DNA of 64,000 bases, from the NCBI GenBank assembly GCA_028564705.1, contig JAPXFQ010000833.1, positions 248,001 through 312,000 of the forward strand, in the 5' to 3' direction. The stretch is from Apricaphanius iberus. Its lineage: Eukaryota; Chordata; Actinopteri; Cyprinodontiformes; Aphaniidae. A program made the translations under genes and the position numbers. The notes beneath the pieces are model-generated. The model saw only the letters and a list, made by a program, of their open reading frames with translations. It was not told the DNA's origin and made no database searches. Shown one piece after another: positions 11,405-23,005 of this stretch (its first letter is position 1; every line of letters begins with the position of its first letter).

Positions 11405-12253
11405 TCATGCTTTTGTTATCGCGATGACAGAAAATAGTAAAGCCCTATTTATATTTGTGGAATTCAGTTAAATTCAGTTTTAACATTACGGCAGTTCAAT
11501 TTACAGACAGAATGAAGCACACTTGTGTGCAACATAATTTTTTATTATTTTAATACTGTGAAATGTTTAATTAAACACATAATTTCATAATTTGGGGGAT
11601 TAACCTCAATTATATGTTCTATATTTGGAAATTGAGTAAAACTTTGATAATATGAATGTCAGAAACAGTAGCAAAATAAATAAATATGAACAAAAATATG
11701 CTGAGATAAAAAAAAGCATTTTAGGGTAGTTAAAAGCCTTGAAGTTTGATTTGCACTGTAATATCAGATTTGCTGACACAGTTAGCACTATTATAAATAT
11801 TCAGATGTTCAGAAAGGCCCGTTAATTTTTAACTGATTCAAAATGGTGTCTCTGTGTATGATATGATGGGTCATGGCGGTGGTAAGGCTGCTGTTACATT
11901 GCTTCTATATTGCCATAATTTGCTGGGAAATAGGCTACTTCTTTGAAGATTGTGCCTCTCTTTTGATGCTCCAATTCTGAATAGTGCATGTGTATTGGAA
12001 GGAATGGTGTGGAATTGACACCTTTGCCATAATGTCACTGTCTCATTTTATTTATTTATTCAATTATTTATACTTTAAGGATAATCTTAAAATGTTGTAT
12101 AAATGTGACCAAATGTTCAGATTATTATATGCAGATTTAATCAGAAAATGTCACTTTCATATTCCCCCCATGTTATAAACATCATGGAATATTCTTTTAT
12201 ATTAATTAATTTATTAATAGCAGGTGATGTTAAGGGAATATTCCAATATACAC
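11405..12253. other. AT-rich, nothing recognised
   Basis: No repeat ends and no coding signal that I can support. Confidence 0.5.
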
Positions 12254-12474
12254 CGTATTTTCCGAACTATAAAGGGCACCTTATTGTAAACTGCAACAGC
12301 CTATTTTAGGGAAAAAACACAAATGTCACAAGTCCTGAATTGTACAATCCATAGATTGAGGAAGCCCTCTAGTGGCAGTTAGCTGTAAAAATCAATAAAT
12401 AAACTGCACATAGTTATTGGCCGCATGGTTCAAAACATGAGAAAAAAGTAGGGGCTTATAGTCCGGAAAATACG
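12254..12474. mobile_element. MITE with CGTATTTTCCG terminal repeats
   Basis: Left end 'cgtattttccgaactataa' and the reverse complement of the right end 'cgtattttccggactataag' form about 19-bp inverted repeats with one mismatch. Inside is the 'ccctctagtggcag' block usual for this abundant vertebrate palindromic element. At 221 bp it has no coding capacity. I cannot define the target duplication; the flanks 'atacac' and 'atactt' may hold a TA. Confidence 0.85.
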
Positions 12475-13777
12475 ATACTTAGGATTTCATTACTTTTTCT
12501 CCTAGTGAACATGATGTCAAGTTAGAGAAAACAAGCTAATTGTTCCACCATAATGTTTCTGATAAAGATGTGTCATATCAGTGGAATGGCAGACAGAGCG
12601 GCAAGATACCTAGTGGAAATTCTAACCATGAAGGACGACTTCTGAACATCAACTGAACAGAACACAAATCATCTTTGTTTCAAACAGTGTATTGAAGTTA
12701 TTTACAGGTGAATAAATGAGACATGGTGATAATATATTTACAAAAAATGCAAAGGAATTAAGGAAGGAACCAGTCGAGGGAATGCAGAAAATCCAAAGTC
12801 TTCCTTGTCGCACTTAGTTCAAGTCCTAAGAGATTTAGCAGAAGGCTTTTGGTCCTGGTGAACTCAGGATAATTTAGTCCTCTTCCAATTGAGGTTCTTT
12901 CTGAAGGGTAGCTCGCCATCCACGGTAAAACCGAGGAAAATCCAATGAGGAAGTCTTCAGGATGAAAAACTGAAGAAAGGGAGAAGAAAAAAAGAAAAAG
13001 TATCCACCCCCCCAAAAAAAAAAAACCTGACCGGAGAGTAGAGATGCACACATACACTTACTGACAGCAGTCAGGCGAAATGAAGAGGAATCAGTAGTCC
13101 ACAGCTCAAAGAGAATGCAGCACACGATTTGTCTTACTTCCTACTCTTGAATTGATCAGCAGGAATGGCAAACCAAACTCACAACCAGGTAAGTATGAGC
13201 TTTTCTTTTTCCAGCTAGAACAACACAAACACCAAAGGCTGGTAGCTCAGAGCTGGATGCTACAGCAGCAACTGAACTCTGGGGATTCAGAGCTCTGGGC
13301 GGGTCAGCAACAGCTGGTCATCAATGGGTTCTGGTTTTTCTTAAATAGGTAGTACTGTGAAATGCTGCATTGACTGCAGGTGTGTTTGTCACATGGGTTA
13401 CAGCACACTTTCAACAACAGGGTAATTTAAGGAGTTTTATATGTTTCGGTGATGAAGAAAAAAACAAAATCTAATCATAATAAAGCATGAAAAGCATAAT
13501 ATCCAACATTAGAAAAAATTACTTTTGCACTCTCAGGAGGTCAGACAATCAGCTGGATTCAGACTTTCGCTCCGGTCTGGATGTGTACTGCTTCATCTAA
13601 GCATGGACGTCTCCTTTGCTTGATGTACTGTATGGTGTGAATGATCTCAATGCTTAACAACTTCAGAGACTAAGTTTCATGTTACTTTTAGAAGACTAAT
13701 ATAATTTCAGCCATAATACTACGTAGGTGAGTCGTAAAACGAGCAGACAGAGCGTCTACAAGTCGTGATTAGGTATG
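12475..13777. other. unclassified, possibly repeat-derived
   Basis: It contains an A-run near 13014-13025 and GC-richer text around 13230-13320. There is no transposon end or exon I can support; apparent short frames on the minus strand are not convincing. Confidence 0.3.
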
Positions 13778-13785
13778 GTTATTGG

Positions 13786-15094
13786 CAGTGTTGGGTAGTA
13801 ACGGAATACATGTACCGGCGATAGGTATTTGGAATACTAATTATGAGTAACTGTATTCCATTACAGTTATTATTTTTAAACGTGATATTTGGAATACAGT
13901 TACTTTCCTAATACCACTGGAATACTTTCCACCTGAAAGATGAAGATATAAGTTTTGGGAAATGTGTGTCTCCGTGTTGTGTAGACTATCCCATAATACC
14001 CCTAAATAACATGCAGCCGAAACCATAGATATCCTATGGCCGAAACACTCCCGACCTGGAACAACCAGCATTAACGTGAGTTGCCAGGTATGGATTCCGA
14101 CCCAGAGCTGGGGGAGTTGGAGTCACAACCGCAGACAAATGAACCTACTAGCAGTGAAGTAAATGAGGCATTCAATGGTGCTCTCTTGCAGTTCATTTTT
14201 TTTCAAGTGATGATAGATTTCATTCAAACATTCCTGACAAAAGCCTGACTAAAGCCATGGTGGTTAAAACGTGGGAAAATATCAAATCTGGCAACACTAG
14301 TCATAGAGTCGCACCGCTTATTCTTCTGGTGTCACCAGAACAGCAAACTAGAAACATAAAGCATCCGGTTGGCCAGCCTTTCAAGGTATGTGAAAGTCAC
14401 TCAAAAAATTAAAAGACACTGCAACGATGTACAAAAACAAAACAAAATCCTCTACTACTGTTTTTTTTGTCCATTATTTGACAGGGCCTGTATTGTGTTA
14501 GTTAGCTCATTTCTCACAGTTACAGCAGTTGAATCTGACATGACATTAGCTTGATTATATGGTGTTGTGATGGGTTTCCCGAAAATTAGGGCAATAAGGA
14601 TAAAAGCTTTCCATTTGAAGTGCAATGAATGTCAGTTTATAATACTTTGCATATTTATAACAGAAAGTCACAAATAACCTAGTTGGCTGTGGCTGCAAAA
14701 CAATTAAACTTTATTTCAAATGACTAAATATTAAATGTAATAAAATGTAAAGAGATATTACTGCTAAAAAACAGTTTGTTTGTTTGTCTGGTTGGTTTTG
14801 GTCGCTGAGATGTAGCAGTGTTGTGCCAAAAATAATTAAATACTAAGTTTTTTACCCAGTCAGTACCTAATGTTTAGTATTACTATGCCCTCTGTTTTCC
14901 TGCGGGACTAGCTACCAGCGCATTTTGGACATTTAATAGACTAAAATGCTGTTTTTAAGGGAAAGTATTCCAAGTATTTAGAATACAGAACCAGGATTCA
15001 GCAATGTAACGGAATACCTTACAAAATACATTTTAAAGTAGGTATTCAGTATTCTATAACTAAATACATTCACAAAGTGTTCTCTACAACACTG
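13786..15094 (+). mobile_element. hAT-superfamily transposon, non-autonomous, with perfect 8-bp target duplication
   Basis: The element starts CAGTGTTGGG and ends CAACACTG, as hAT ends do. It is flanked by the identical octamer GTTATTGG at 13778-13785 and 15095-15102. Subterminal copies of GGAATAC cluster within about 150 bp of the left end and about 120 bp of the right end and are probable transposase-binding repeats. The 1309-bp body keeps a 5' coding exon but no catalytic region, so it depended on a transposase made elsewhere. Confidence 0.92.
14090..14385 (+). pseudogene. first coding exon of a hAT transposase, frameshifted
   Basis: From the ATG at 14090 the reading is MDSDPELGELESQPQTNEP, acidic and low-complexity like many transposase N-termini. 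A slip in the run of eight T at about 14199-14206 shifts the frame. The continuing frame reads DKSLTKAMVVKTWENIKSG and then HRVAPLILLVSPEQQTRN. The exon ends AAG followed by GTATGTG, a good donor at 14386. I infer that the parent element had a spliced transposase gene and that this copy lost everything after exon 1. No BED-finger cysteines are seen in the exon. Confidence is high that this is element coding DNA and moderate for the exact exon. Confidence 0.55.
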
Positions 15095-15102
15095 GTTATT
15101 GG

Positions 15103-15510
15103 GGAATTGGTGCAACGTTTGAGAAGCTATTTTCTAAATGCTGTAACAGGTGCTCATGCTTACCATCATGTTGAAAAGATCCATGACAGTGTTGCTTATC
15201 TGATGATCAGTTATTATGTTAGAATGTTAAATCCATAGTGAGGCAATGCAGCAACATTATTTTCCTTTGGCATCATGTCTTCCTACACTATTGAAATGAA
15301 AGGAATAGAAAAACCATGGTATAAACCTGTGATTTTTTTTAATTCCAAAAATTTTAAAATAATTGTTATTCAGATGGACTGGTTTATTTAATTTCTCTCA
15401 GTGGTATGCACTAAAGGCTCCTAGCGCTGAAGTGCTAATGGACAAAGGTGTTGTTAACACCATGCCACAAAGTCTGACAGTGCTATCTACACTGCTAACA
15501 GCAATACTCT
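15103..15510. other. AT-rich, nothing recognised
   Basis: Short flank between the hAT element and a microsatellite. Confidence 0.5.
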
Positions 15511-15534
15511 GTGTGTGTGTGTCTGTGTGTGTGT

Positions 15535-15599
<65 letters not shown>
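15511..15599. repeat. (GT)n followed by (GA)n microsatellite
   Basis: About 24 bp of GT with one interruption is followed by about 64 bp of nearly pure GA. The minus-strand frame across it is a Ser-Leu repeat and is rejected as a gene. Confidence 0.95.
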
Positions 15600-15601
<2 letters not shown>

Positions 15602-16669
15602 CAAGCAGGAGTGTGTCACAGTGTGTGTGTTACTCAAGCTGTTAGCCACCCTCCAGACATCTCTGTGTAAAAACGCACTTCCCTCATCAAAAGTCCTTGA
15701 CCTAGAACACTTTATTTTCACCTGAAAATTGAAAGATAAAATTTAACTTCTAATCTTCTACCCCCTTTCGGCTGAAATCTTCCTAATGTGCTCTTTAATT
15801 TGAACTCTACCTTTTTAACTTAGACAAACAGCAAAGGGGTTTTGGTCAGTAAATTTAATTATTTAAATTTAGAGAACAATTTTCATGTTCGTTTGAGTTT
15901 TCTTAGGCTATTTTCTAGGTTACCTAGACTCATCCTGTGTTACGGTGCTTGCAGTGGAGCCCTAATGTGGGTGGCTTTTCTAATTACTGAGATTTTATGT
16001 GTTCAGTTGACTGGAACAGTGCTATTTGACTGAAGTAATAACATTGAGTTGGCCTAAAAGACCAATTTTAATTTGTTTTTCTACCCCCCAAGGCAACCTA
16101 AACAATTTTGAACGAGCCAACACATCCCATTGGTTTATGTAAATTATAGCAACATATTCAAAGAAAAATAACACCTCTGTGAAACATTACAGACCTAAAT
16201 GCAGACAGACATAGAGGAGTAGAATTGTTCCAATAGTAGAAAAAATAATAAAGGAATACAAAAGTAATTGATCAGGGGATATAACAATAAGTATCACAAA
16301 AAAAGACCAGGTTCCCAAAGAGGATGCAACAGCCATGTATAAATATAAAAAAATACATCTATTTGATTGGTAATACATATTTCTTTTTGCCAGAACGACA
16401 CAAAATTCAGAAAAAATGCAAAACTAACAATAAAACTCAATAAAGACATAAAAGCAGAACTAGAACAGCACTCAGCTTGGTCCCGTCAAGAACAGAACCT
16501 CTTTGGTGGAGATAACAATATACAGTCAAGGTACAAAGTGTACTGTCTTTTAATGTTACCTCTACAAGCTACAGAGTCATGGTGTATTATTTTTGTTTTT
16601 CCCATTTTGACTATTTGTTTTGGTTTATAAATATTGACAGTTTAAGATAGATTTTTACCATGTTTTGAC
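15600..16669. other. nothing recognised
   Basis: AT-rich and without TE ends or coding signal that I can support. Confidence 0.45.
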
Positions 16670-17178
16670 ACTCAAATCGTTTTCACACCTGACTTTCCAT
16701 TAGACACGTGTTGATTTGGGAGCAAATTTGCAACATTATTGCTTTTTTTGTATGTGTCTTTTTTAGCTGTTGCCGTCCACTTTCACGTTGAACCCTATCA
16801 AATGAACCAAATCTTTTGGACAACATTTTTAGCCACATGATATTTGAGGTGGCGCTGTACCATACAATAACTGAAGTAGAGAATGAGGCAGACTAGTTGC
16901 ATGTTTGTTTTGGTTTTATTGACTCAGAATTCCCCATGCTATAGTCCGCTTTCTACTTTTGGAGCATCTACTGTACTAGCCTGCTTGCCGTTCACATATG
17001 CAATCGAACCTCACCAGTGTTCCCTTCCCGTCCCCATTTTAGGCGGATTGGTCTTTTGGGTCGGATCAGAGTTAAAATTGCACATTCACACTTCCGTGTA
17101 CGAACCGGACTTTCAAGGCAAACAAATCAGAGTTCTATTAAACTGGACTAAACATGCCTAGTGTGAATGCACCCTTAA
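16670..17178. mobile_element. degenerate MITE-like repeat
   Basis: The right side ('gggtcggatcagagtt', 'gtgtacgaaccggact', then 'tagtgtgaatgcaccctt') resembles fish MITEs whose ends read AAGGGTGCATTCACACTAGG on the other strand. A weaker inverse, 'ttttcacacctgac', lies near 16681. Ends and target site are uncertain. Confidence 0.45.
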
Positions 17179-18945
17179 AACCAAAATATGCACTTTTTTT
17201 GAAGTACTGAATGAGAACAAAACAAAACAAACAAACAAACAAGAAGGCCTACACCTGCGAGAATTTTCTTTAAATATTTTTTTGTTGTGTGAGGATTGCA
17301 AAATGACACGTAGCTCATAATTAGCTCTTTGCATTTTTGTTTTGTAATAAACAATGGAGACTGATTGTAAAAAACAAATATTGGACTTGATACAGGTGCA
17401 ACATATTATCTACGCAGTGATGGCTACATTTGCGTTTGAATCCAAGGAATACTTCCCTACTGGCTGCTATTGGTTGGAACACACTTTTTAATATTTGTCA
17501 ACAGCAATGTTTCAAAAGTTACCTCTTCATACCGTATCATGAAGTTTTCAAACTCATTAAGGCAGTGGAAAGTTTTTGCACTGAGGCAGAAAGATGTGGA
17601 GAACACATAAAACAGTCGGGTAAACGCAACTTTGAATCTCTCTTGCTGCATAACTAACTGCCAGTTGCCCTCAGTCGTCCTAACAGCTTCTTAATTCATC
17701 CATTTTTCCTCCCCTCCGTTCCTGTCTCTGTTGCAATGTGCAACTTGCAAGTGATTAGTTCATTTACAACTAATCTCTTCTGCGAATAGGGTCATTAGGA
17801 GTATTGTGAGTGATGTCATGCTATCCCCACCACCACTGGATGCCAGGATGTGGTGGATTGCTGCTAGAGTTTAGACATTAACATGCTTTTGATGACTAGA
17901 AGTCCTGAAAAGGCAATGATTCGTTTTTTTCTCATTTATTGGTGCAAGTGCTGATCCCGTCATTAAGCTAGTGGAATAAAAAAAATGCTACACCCTCCCA
18001 ATTAAAATTTCTATTTTTAGTCAATTTAAGTAATATTATTATAGGTGAAAGAAAAAATATTTCTCAGCAAATTTATTTAGGTTTCGCTAGTCACCAATCA
18101 CTGAGCTAATGTCCCACATCGTGGCAACCAGGATACAATCAGAGAGCACCATCAGTCAGTTATTGAGCTGTAACACTTTGCTGACAGGTAGCAAAAGGAT
18201 GTGTGCACATGTGGTCACAAATGCATAAAACTGATATCCGCAAGTGTAATCTAAGTATCAGTGATTCAGTATTTGAGATTCCAGCTGACAAAATATTGTA
18301 AAAGTAAATAATTTTTTTCTTACTCCCAATTATATGATATGTCACATCTAAAATGATTTAATAGTAGAAAAAATGGTTAAAGTTTTTCCAAATATTTCTA
18401 ACTTTAGCAAGTTAATTTTAGTCTTGTGTTTCAGTGGGTAAAGCAGAATTAATCCATAACCATACTTAGAACGTCATTAAAATTACATAAGTACAGAATT
18501 CTGACATTCCAGAAGTAAGATGAGAAAATATTTTAAAATGTATATACATGTATGAGGTGTTGGTTTAACATTTCTTCTTTCTTTTACTCTTTCTTCATTT
18601 GAGAAATTGAAGAAAAAGTAACGTTAATTAATATACAACAAACATCATTTAACTTTAAAAAAATAAAAAAGTTAATATTGCACCTAAAGTTTTGTTTAAA
18701 TGTAATATAACCTGATTTAATATTGTGTAGCATCTTTGTTTTAATCCGAACACATAAAGTTTAATTAAAAATATTCAAGGTAGTTTTTGAATAATCTATT
18801 AATTCTACCAACATGTTTCTCATAACTGGAATTAATGTTGCTGTTTTGGAGTGGCTCAGCCAGAGTCCCAATTTATACCTGATAGAGAAACTGTAGAGAG
18901 AACTACACATTAGGCTGATAGCCTTCAAACCATAAAGATTCTGGA
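17179..18945. other. AT-rich, nothing recognised
   Basis: It includes an (AAAC)n-like run at 17217-17240. No gene or TE end is supported. Confidence 0.5.
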
Positions 18946-20406
18946 CCTGATTTATCAATGGTTTGTGCACTGGCTGATCTATGAACGCGGCGTAGAGCGC
19001 ATTGCGCCTGTTACACCCGCAGCAAGACACATGCAATCCATTTAGAGCTTTTGCCCTTGATGAATATGCAATCTGGGTGTTTCTCAATGAAGACACAAAA
19101 TATTGGGAGGAGAATAGGCAAATAAGTAGGCGTTCCAGGCAGAGTGTGATTTACTAAGCTTATAAATGATTGCGCCAGCTATTTTAGCATTTATTTTTAG
19201 CACTTCTGAAAGCATATCTTAATTTTGCGCTACCACATTCAACATGATATTATTATTGAAAAACAAAAAAATTTATTCACAGACAATATTAACTAAGAGT
19301 AATTATCACTCTAATGGCCATAAACCTGAGAGTTATGTAAATATTTACCTGTTTTCCCCCAAAAAACACATCATAACTCACTGCACGCTCATCATGTCTC
19401 TGTGATGGAAATAATTTTATGTTATTTGCTTTCTGCACTTTGTAATCAACCGTGACCTGGTTTACTTAATGTCGTAGAATCAGTTTGAATGACTAGTCTT
19501 ATTTAGTGACGTTATTACCCAGGACAGGGACAGAGAGTTTTTGATTAATGATCCACATCCAGTGTTACCATGGAGATGATTCTTCAACCGGGCATCCTTA
19601 AAGATACACAAAGTTCTCAGCTTTCTAATCTAAGAGAAAGGCGCCACAAAGTCTCTGATTTTCATCTTGAGAATTGTACTTTATCGAATAGAATAGATAG
19701 ACCAAGATTGCTTGTAATAATATAAGCTTGTTGTTGTAAGACCGAGACAGGTCAGTATTCCACATTTGCTGTGATGTGTTGCTGTCCTCCTGTACGATCA
19801 ATTCAAATAATATTGAAACCTCCAAACGCTTAAAGGAATCTCTCTCATTTATTAAGAGTCTCAAGAAATCCGACTACATCTCCACCTGGTGAAGACGCGC
19901 TGAGCGCACATGATCCTAGTGGATCCGAATTAGTTTCTCACGTAGTGGTTAACCTTCCTGGAGTCCAATTAATAAAATTTTGTAATCTTATACAATACCA
20001 CAATGATAACTGAAATTATATATGACATTTTAAAAACAAAATTCAGACATGCTGCTGTTTTAATCAGTTTAAGGCTGTGATCCAATGTGTGCATGCAGCA
20101 GAGAGCAGCGCATGTACACTGCATGAATTACATTTATTACTGACAAACGACAAACAGAATTCACAGCATTTTAACCAAAGTTTTGTGCCAAAATGCATCA
20201 TGGATCTATGCGCATTACTCCTCCTCTCTCTAGGCATGGTGCAGCTCACATTAGCGTCTGCAAACTCCTCCTTTGTATACTGCTGCTTGCGCCTGCTGAT
20301 AATTGCTTACACAATCTTAAATAACCCGCATATTAAGGACAACCCAAATTTTTAGCTCCGCACGCTGTTTTGCGGTCATTAACGGGAATCTTGATAAATC
20401 AGCCCC
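18946..20406. mobile_element. dispersed TIR element, long copy (A)
   Basis: The left end 'cctgatttatcaa' (18946-18958) is the inverse of the right end 'ttgataaatcagcccc' (20391-20406). From 19212 onward it aligns with the second copy at 34850-35571, except that 19399-19883 is absent there. Open frames over the 'ggcatggtgcagctc' block occur in both copies but are repeat sequence, not a conserved gene. The class (hAT or Harbinger-like non-autonomous) is not resolved. Confidence 0.65.
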
Positions 20407-20409
20407 ACT

Positions 20410-20520
20410 GAGTTAATGGCACCATATCATCAACAGAGAAGATCCTAGTTCAAGTTTCAGCCTTTCTGGTCTCTTCATGAATGGGTTCTTTTTGGGTACT
20501 CCAATTTTCCAAAATTGCAC
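20410..20520 (+). repeat. decayed SINE/LINE-tail fragment
   Basis: 'agttcaagtttcagcctttc' and 'gggttctttttgggtactcc' follow the order of the better preserved repeat at 42930-43145. Highly diverged. Confidence 0.35.
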
Positions 20521-21258
20521 ATTTTTTGTTGTTTGTACTCTATATCTTTTAAACACCTTTAATTGTAAAACAATCCAACTACAAAAAGCAAAAGTAATAT
20601 TACATGGAGCTGATATTTTATATGTTCAAGATTCCTGCTGTTGACAAAGAGAAAGCAGGGGCAGCTAAGATAATATCAAAAGGGACAAGGGTTTCAGTCT
20701 TCCTGTCATTCAAGCTGGGGTAGCTGCCATCGTATCCTTCAGAAAGAAGAACGTGTGTGCTGTCTGCCTGCTTATCACTCTGTGTAAATAATGCACACAC
20801 TGATGTGTTTGTAAGGATTTGTATTTGTGTTCATATCCAAGGTGGAAGGTTTCTTCTTGTTTGTCATTATCTCACCAAAGAGCAGTCTATGAAGTCACAA
20901 AAGTATGTTCCAGTATGCTTCCTCCTCTTCCGACAGCTGAAATCCCATTTTCTTTCTTCTGACAGGTTTTACAGATGTGTCTATTAGTCCTCACACTAAC
21001 ACACTATTTTCTAAGAGACAGCTGAAATTAACAAGATAAACATGAATGTTATCCAGTTTAAAGAATAATAACCAGTCAAAAGTTACAATACAGCATGAAG
21101 GACATTTTCTCTTCATCAATACAGGAGCTTTAAGTAGGATCATGGTTTCTCCAGGCTGAAAAGAGAAAGTTAAGGTGTTTTAGGTTACCTGTTAATTTTC
21201 CTAGATCTCTTCCAAGCTAGGGGTATAGAACATGTGCCACCGAAAGGAAGCCTGTATA
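20521..21258. other. nothing recognised
   Basis: Mixed composition, no supported gene or repeat end. Confidence 0.45.
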
Positions 21259-22502
21259 GTGTGAGTTTACTTTATTTAAAATGAGTGTGCAATTCAAAAC
21301 AAAATTAGCATAAAACAGGATGGAGAGCAGGTAAATGATACAGTGGAGAGTAAAACAGTTATCACAAGCACAGGAATTCTTCACTTATTCATTTCTCGAT
21401 TCCTGATTTCTCCAGCAGTGACGTCACCGAACCAGACTAGATTAAACAATTCATGATGTTACTTTCCATGTTTCTGGTCTGCTTTTACTGTTAATTTAAA
21501 AAGAGAAGCATGCTCATCTTCTTAGAATCTTATCTAAGATTTTTATGTAATGTCTTACAAAATGATCAAAATAAACAGAATATGACTCAAGATTTTAATG
21601 ACTAGACTAAAAGTGCTCATTTAAAAAAAATAAAAATATCATCCTAAAATAAGGCAGGATTGCATCAGACATCAGACCAGACTGTAAACTTAAGTTTAGT
21701 TTAGTTTAATTTTCTAATTTGGATAGACTCATTTATGCTACATTTTTCCCCCCAAGATATCATTGTTTTTATAATGGTTTGAATCTCCATTTCTAAATTC
21801 AACCAGAGATTCTGTAACCAGAACCTGTAACCAAAAAGGTGGTTTGCAACTGGATTATCTCATGTATTCACAGGAAGGAATTCATTTCTTTGTTTTCATT
21901 TCATCTGTTAATACTACAATATTAATGTGAGAGACAGAATATATATATATTTTTAAATGTCTGGAAATTAATAGGTTAAAATAAAAAATCATGTTGTGTA
22001 TGAGAAAATTACACTGTAACAAGAATAGCTAATTTTGTAAGAAATTAAACAAAAAACTTAGATTAGATTGTGAAAAAAGGAACATGCTTTTCTTTTCCAT
22101 TTAACAGTAAAAGCAGACCAGAAACATGGAAAGTAAAATTGTGCATTTTTTAATCTAGTCTGGATCAGTGACGTCATTGCTGGAGAAATCAGGAAGGCAG
22201 AGGGTGCAGCAGGAGAAGTGATAGAGCGCAGCACTCAGAAGCAAAGGGGTGTACATGAGAGAAGCAAGTGTAGGAAGAAAAAAACAGAGAGAAGGTTTTG
22301 TAAAACTGTCAACAGAAAAAGTAATTGTATACGCCCTGTTAGAAACTTACTGTGCTTGTGATAAGTGTTTTACTCTTCACTATCATTTTACCCTCTCGCC
22401 ATCTTGTTTTATGCTCAGTTTGTTATGAAATATGCTCATTTTGTTACGACTTGCGCCCTAATTTTAAAGAAAGCACACTTTTCAATTTTAAAGAACTCAC
22501 AC
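21259..22502. mobile_element. long-arm inverted-repeat (foldback-like) element
   Basis: The left arm (21259 to about 21530) and right arm (about 22075 to 22502) are inverse copies. Both begin GTGTGAGTT, both contain 'gcataaaaca', 'cttatcacaagcaca' (on one strand or the other), 'cctgatttctccagca' followed by TGACGTCA, and 'ttccatgtttctggtctgct'. The right arm has about 130 bp that the left lacks. A roughly 550-bp AT-rich centre separates them and has no transposase. The target duplication is unclear. Confidence 0.75.
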
Positions 22503-22867
22503 CATAGGCCTTAAGTACTCCCAGGACTAACAGCAGACATTATACAGTCAGTTCGTGTACATGCAGATCTATATCGAGCAAATGCAATAATCGAGCCAAT
22601 AGCTTAACAAGAATGGGAGACTTTATTCGGAGTGTACATATTAGGATGTAAATCAAATGATTCAACGAAATGCATTCTATTCTGTGACGGTAGGCGGATG
22701 TTGGCATTCCTCCAGTTGGCCTAGAGTGTGTACAAATGCTGGTGGCAGTGATTTCAAAAGTCATCTAAAAAATCTGAATTTCATTGGACTAAGGCAATAA
22801 TTTGGTTTTCTTCCACTGGATGTAAAGCTGGTGATGGCCTGTGTAAAATAATTACACTATTTATAAA
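22503..22867. other. nothing recognised
   Basis: Short unassigned stretch. Confidence 0.45.
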
Positions 22868-23005
22868 ATTTTCACATTTTATCAAGTTACAAAAATACAC
22901 TTTGATGTATTATTGGTATTTCAAGTGAAAGGAAGGCAGTAAATAATTGAAATAAAAAATAAATTAAAACTCTAACAAAAAGCGGCATGCATTTATATCA
23001 AAGGG
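22868..23005. mobile_element. Tc1-like untranslated-region scrap
   Basis: 'cattttatcaagttaca', 'ctttgatgtattattgg' and 'gcatgcatttatatc' keep the order found near the ends of a common fish Tc1 family. No TIR or coding part remains. Confidence 0.45.

Noticed and set aside
15398..15721. 107-codon Ser-Leu-rich frame
   Set aside because: It is a GA microsatellite read on the minus strand.
20077..20355. 92-codon frame with a hydrophobic stretch, similar to one at 35339-35620
   Set aside because: The similarity reflects two copies of one dispersed repeat, not a conserved protein; starts and ends differ and no family is recognised.
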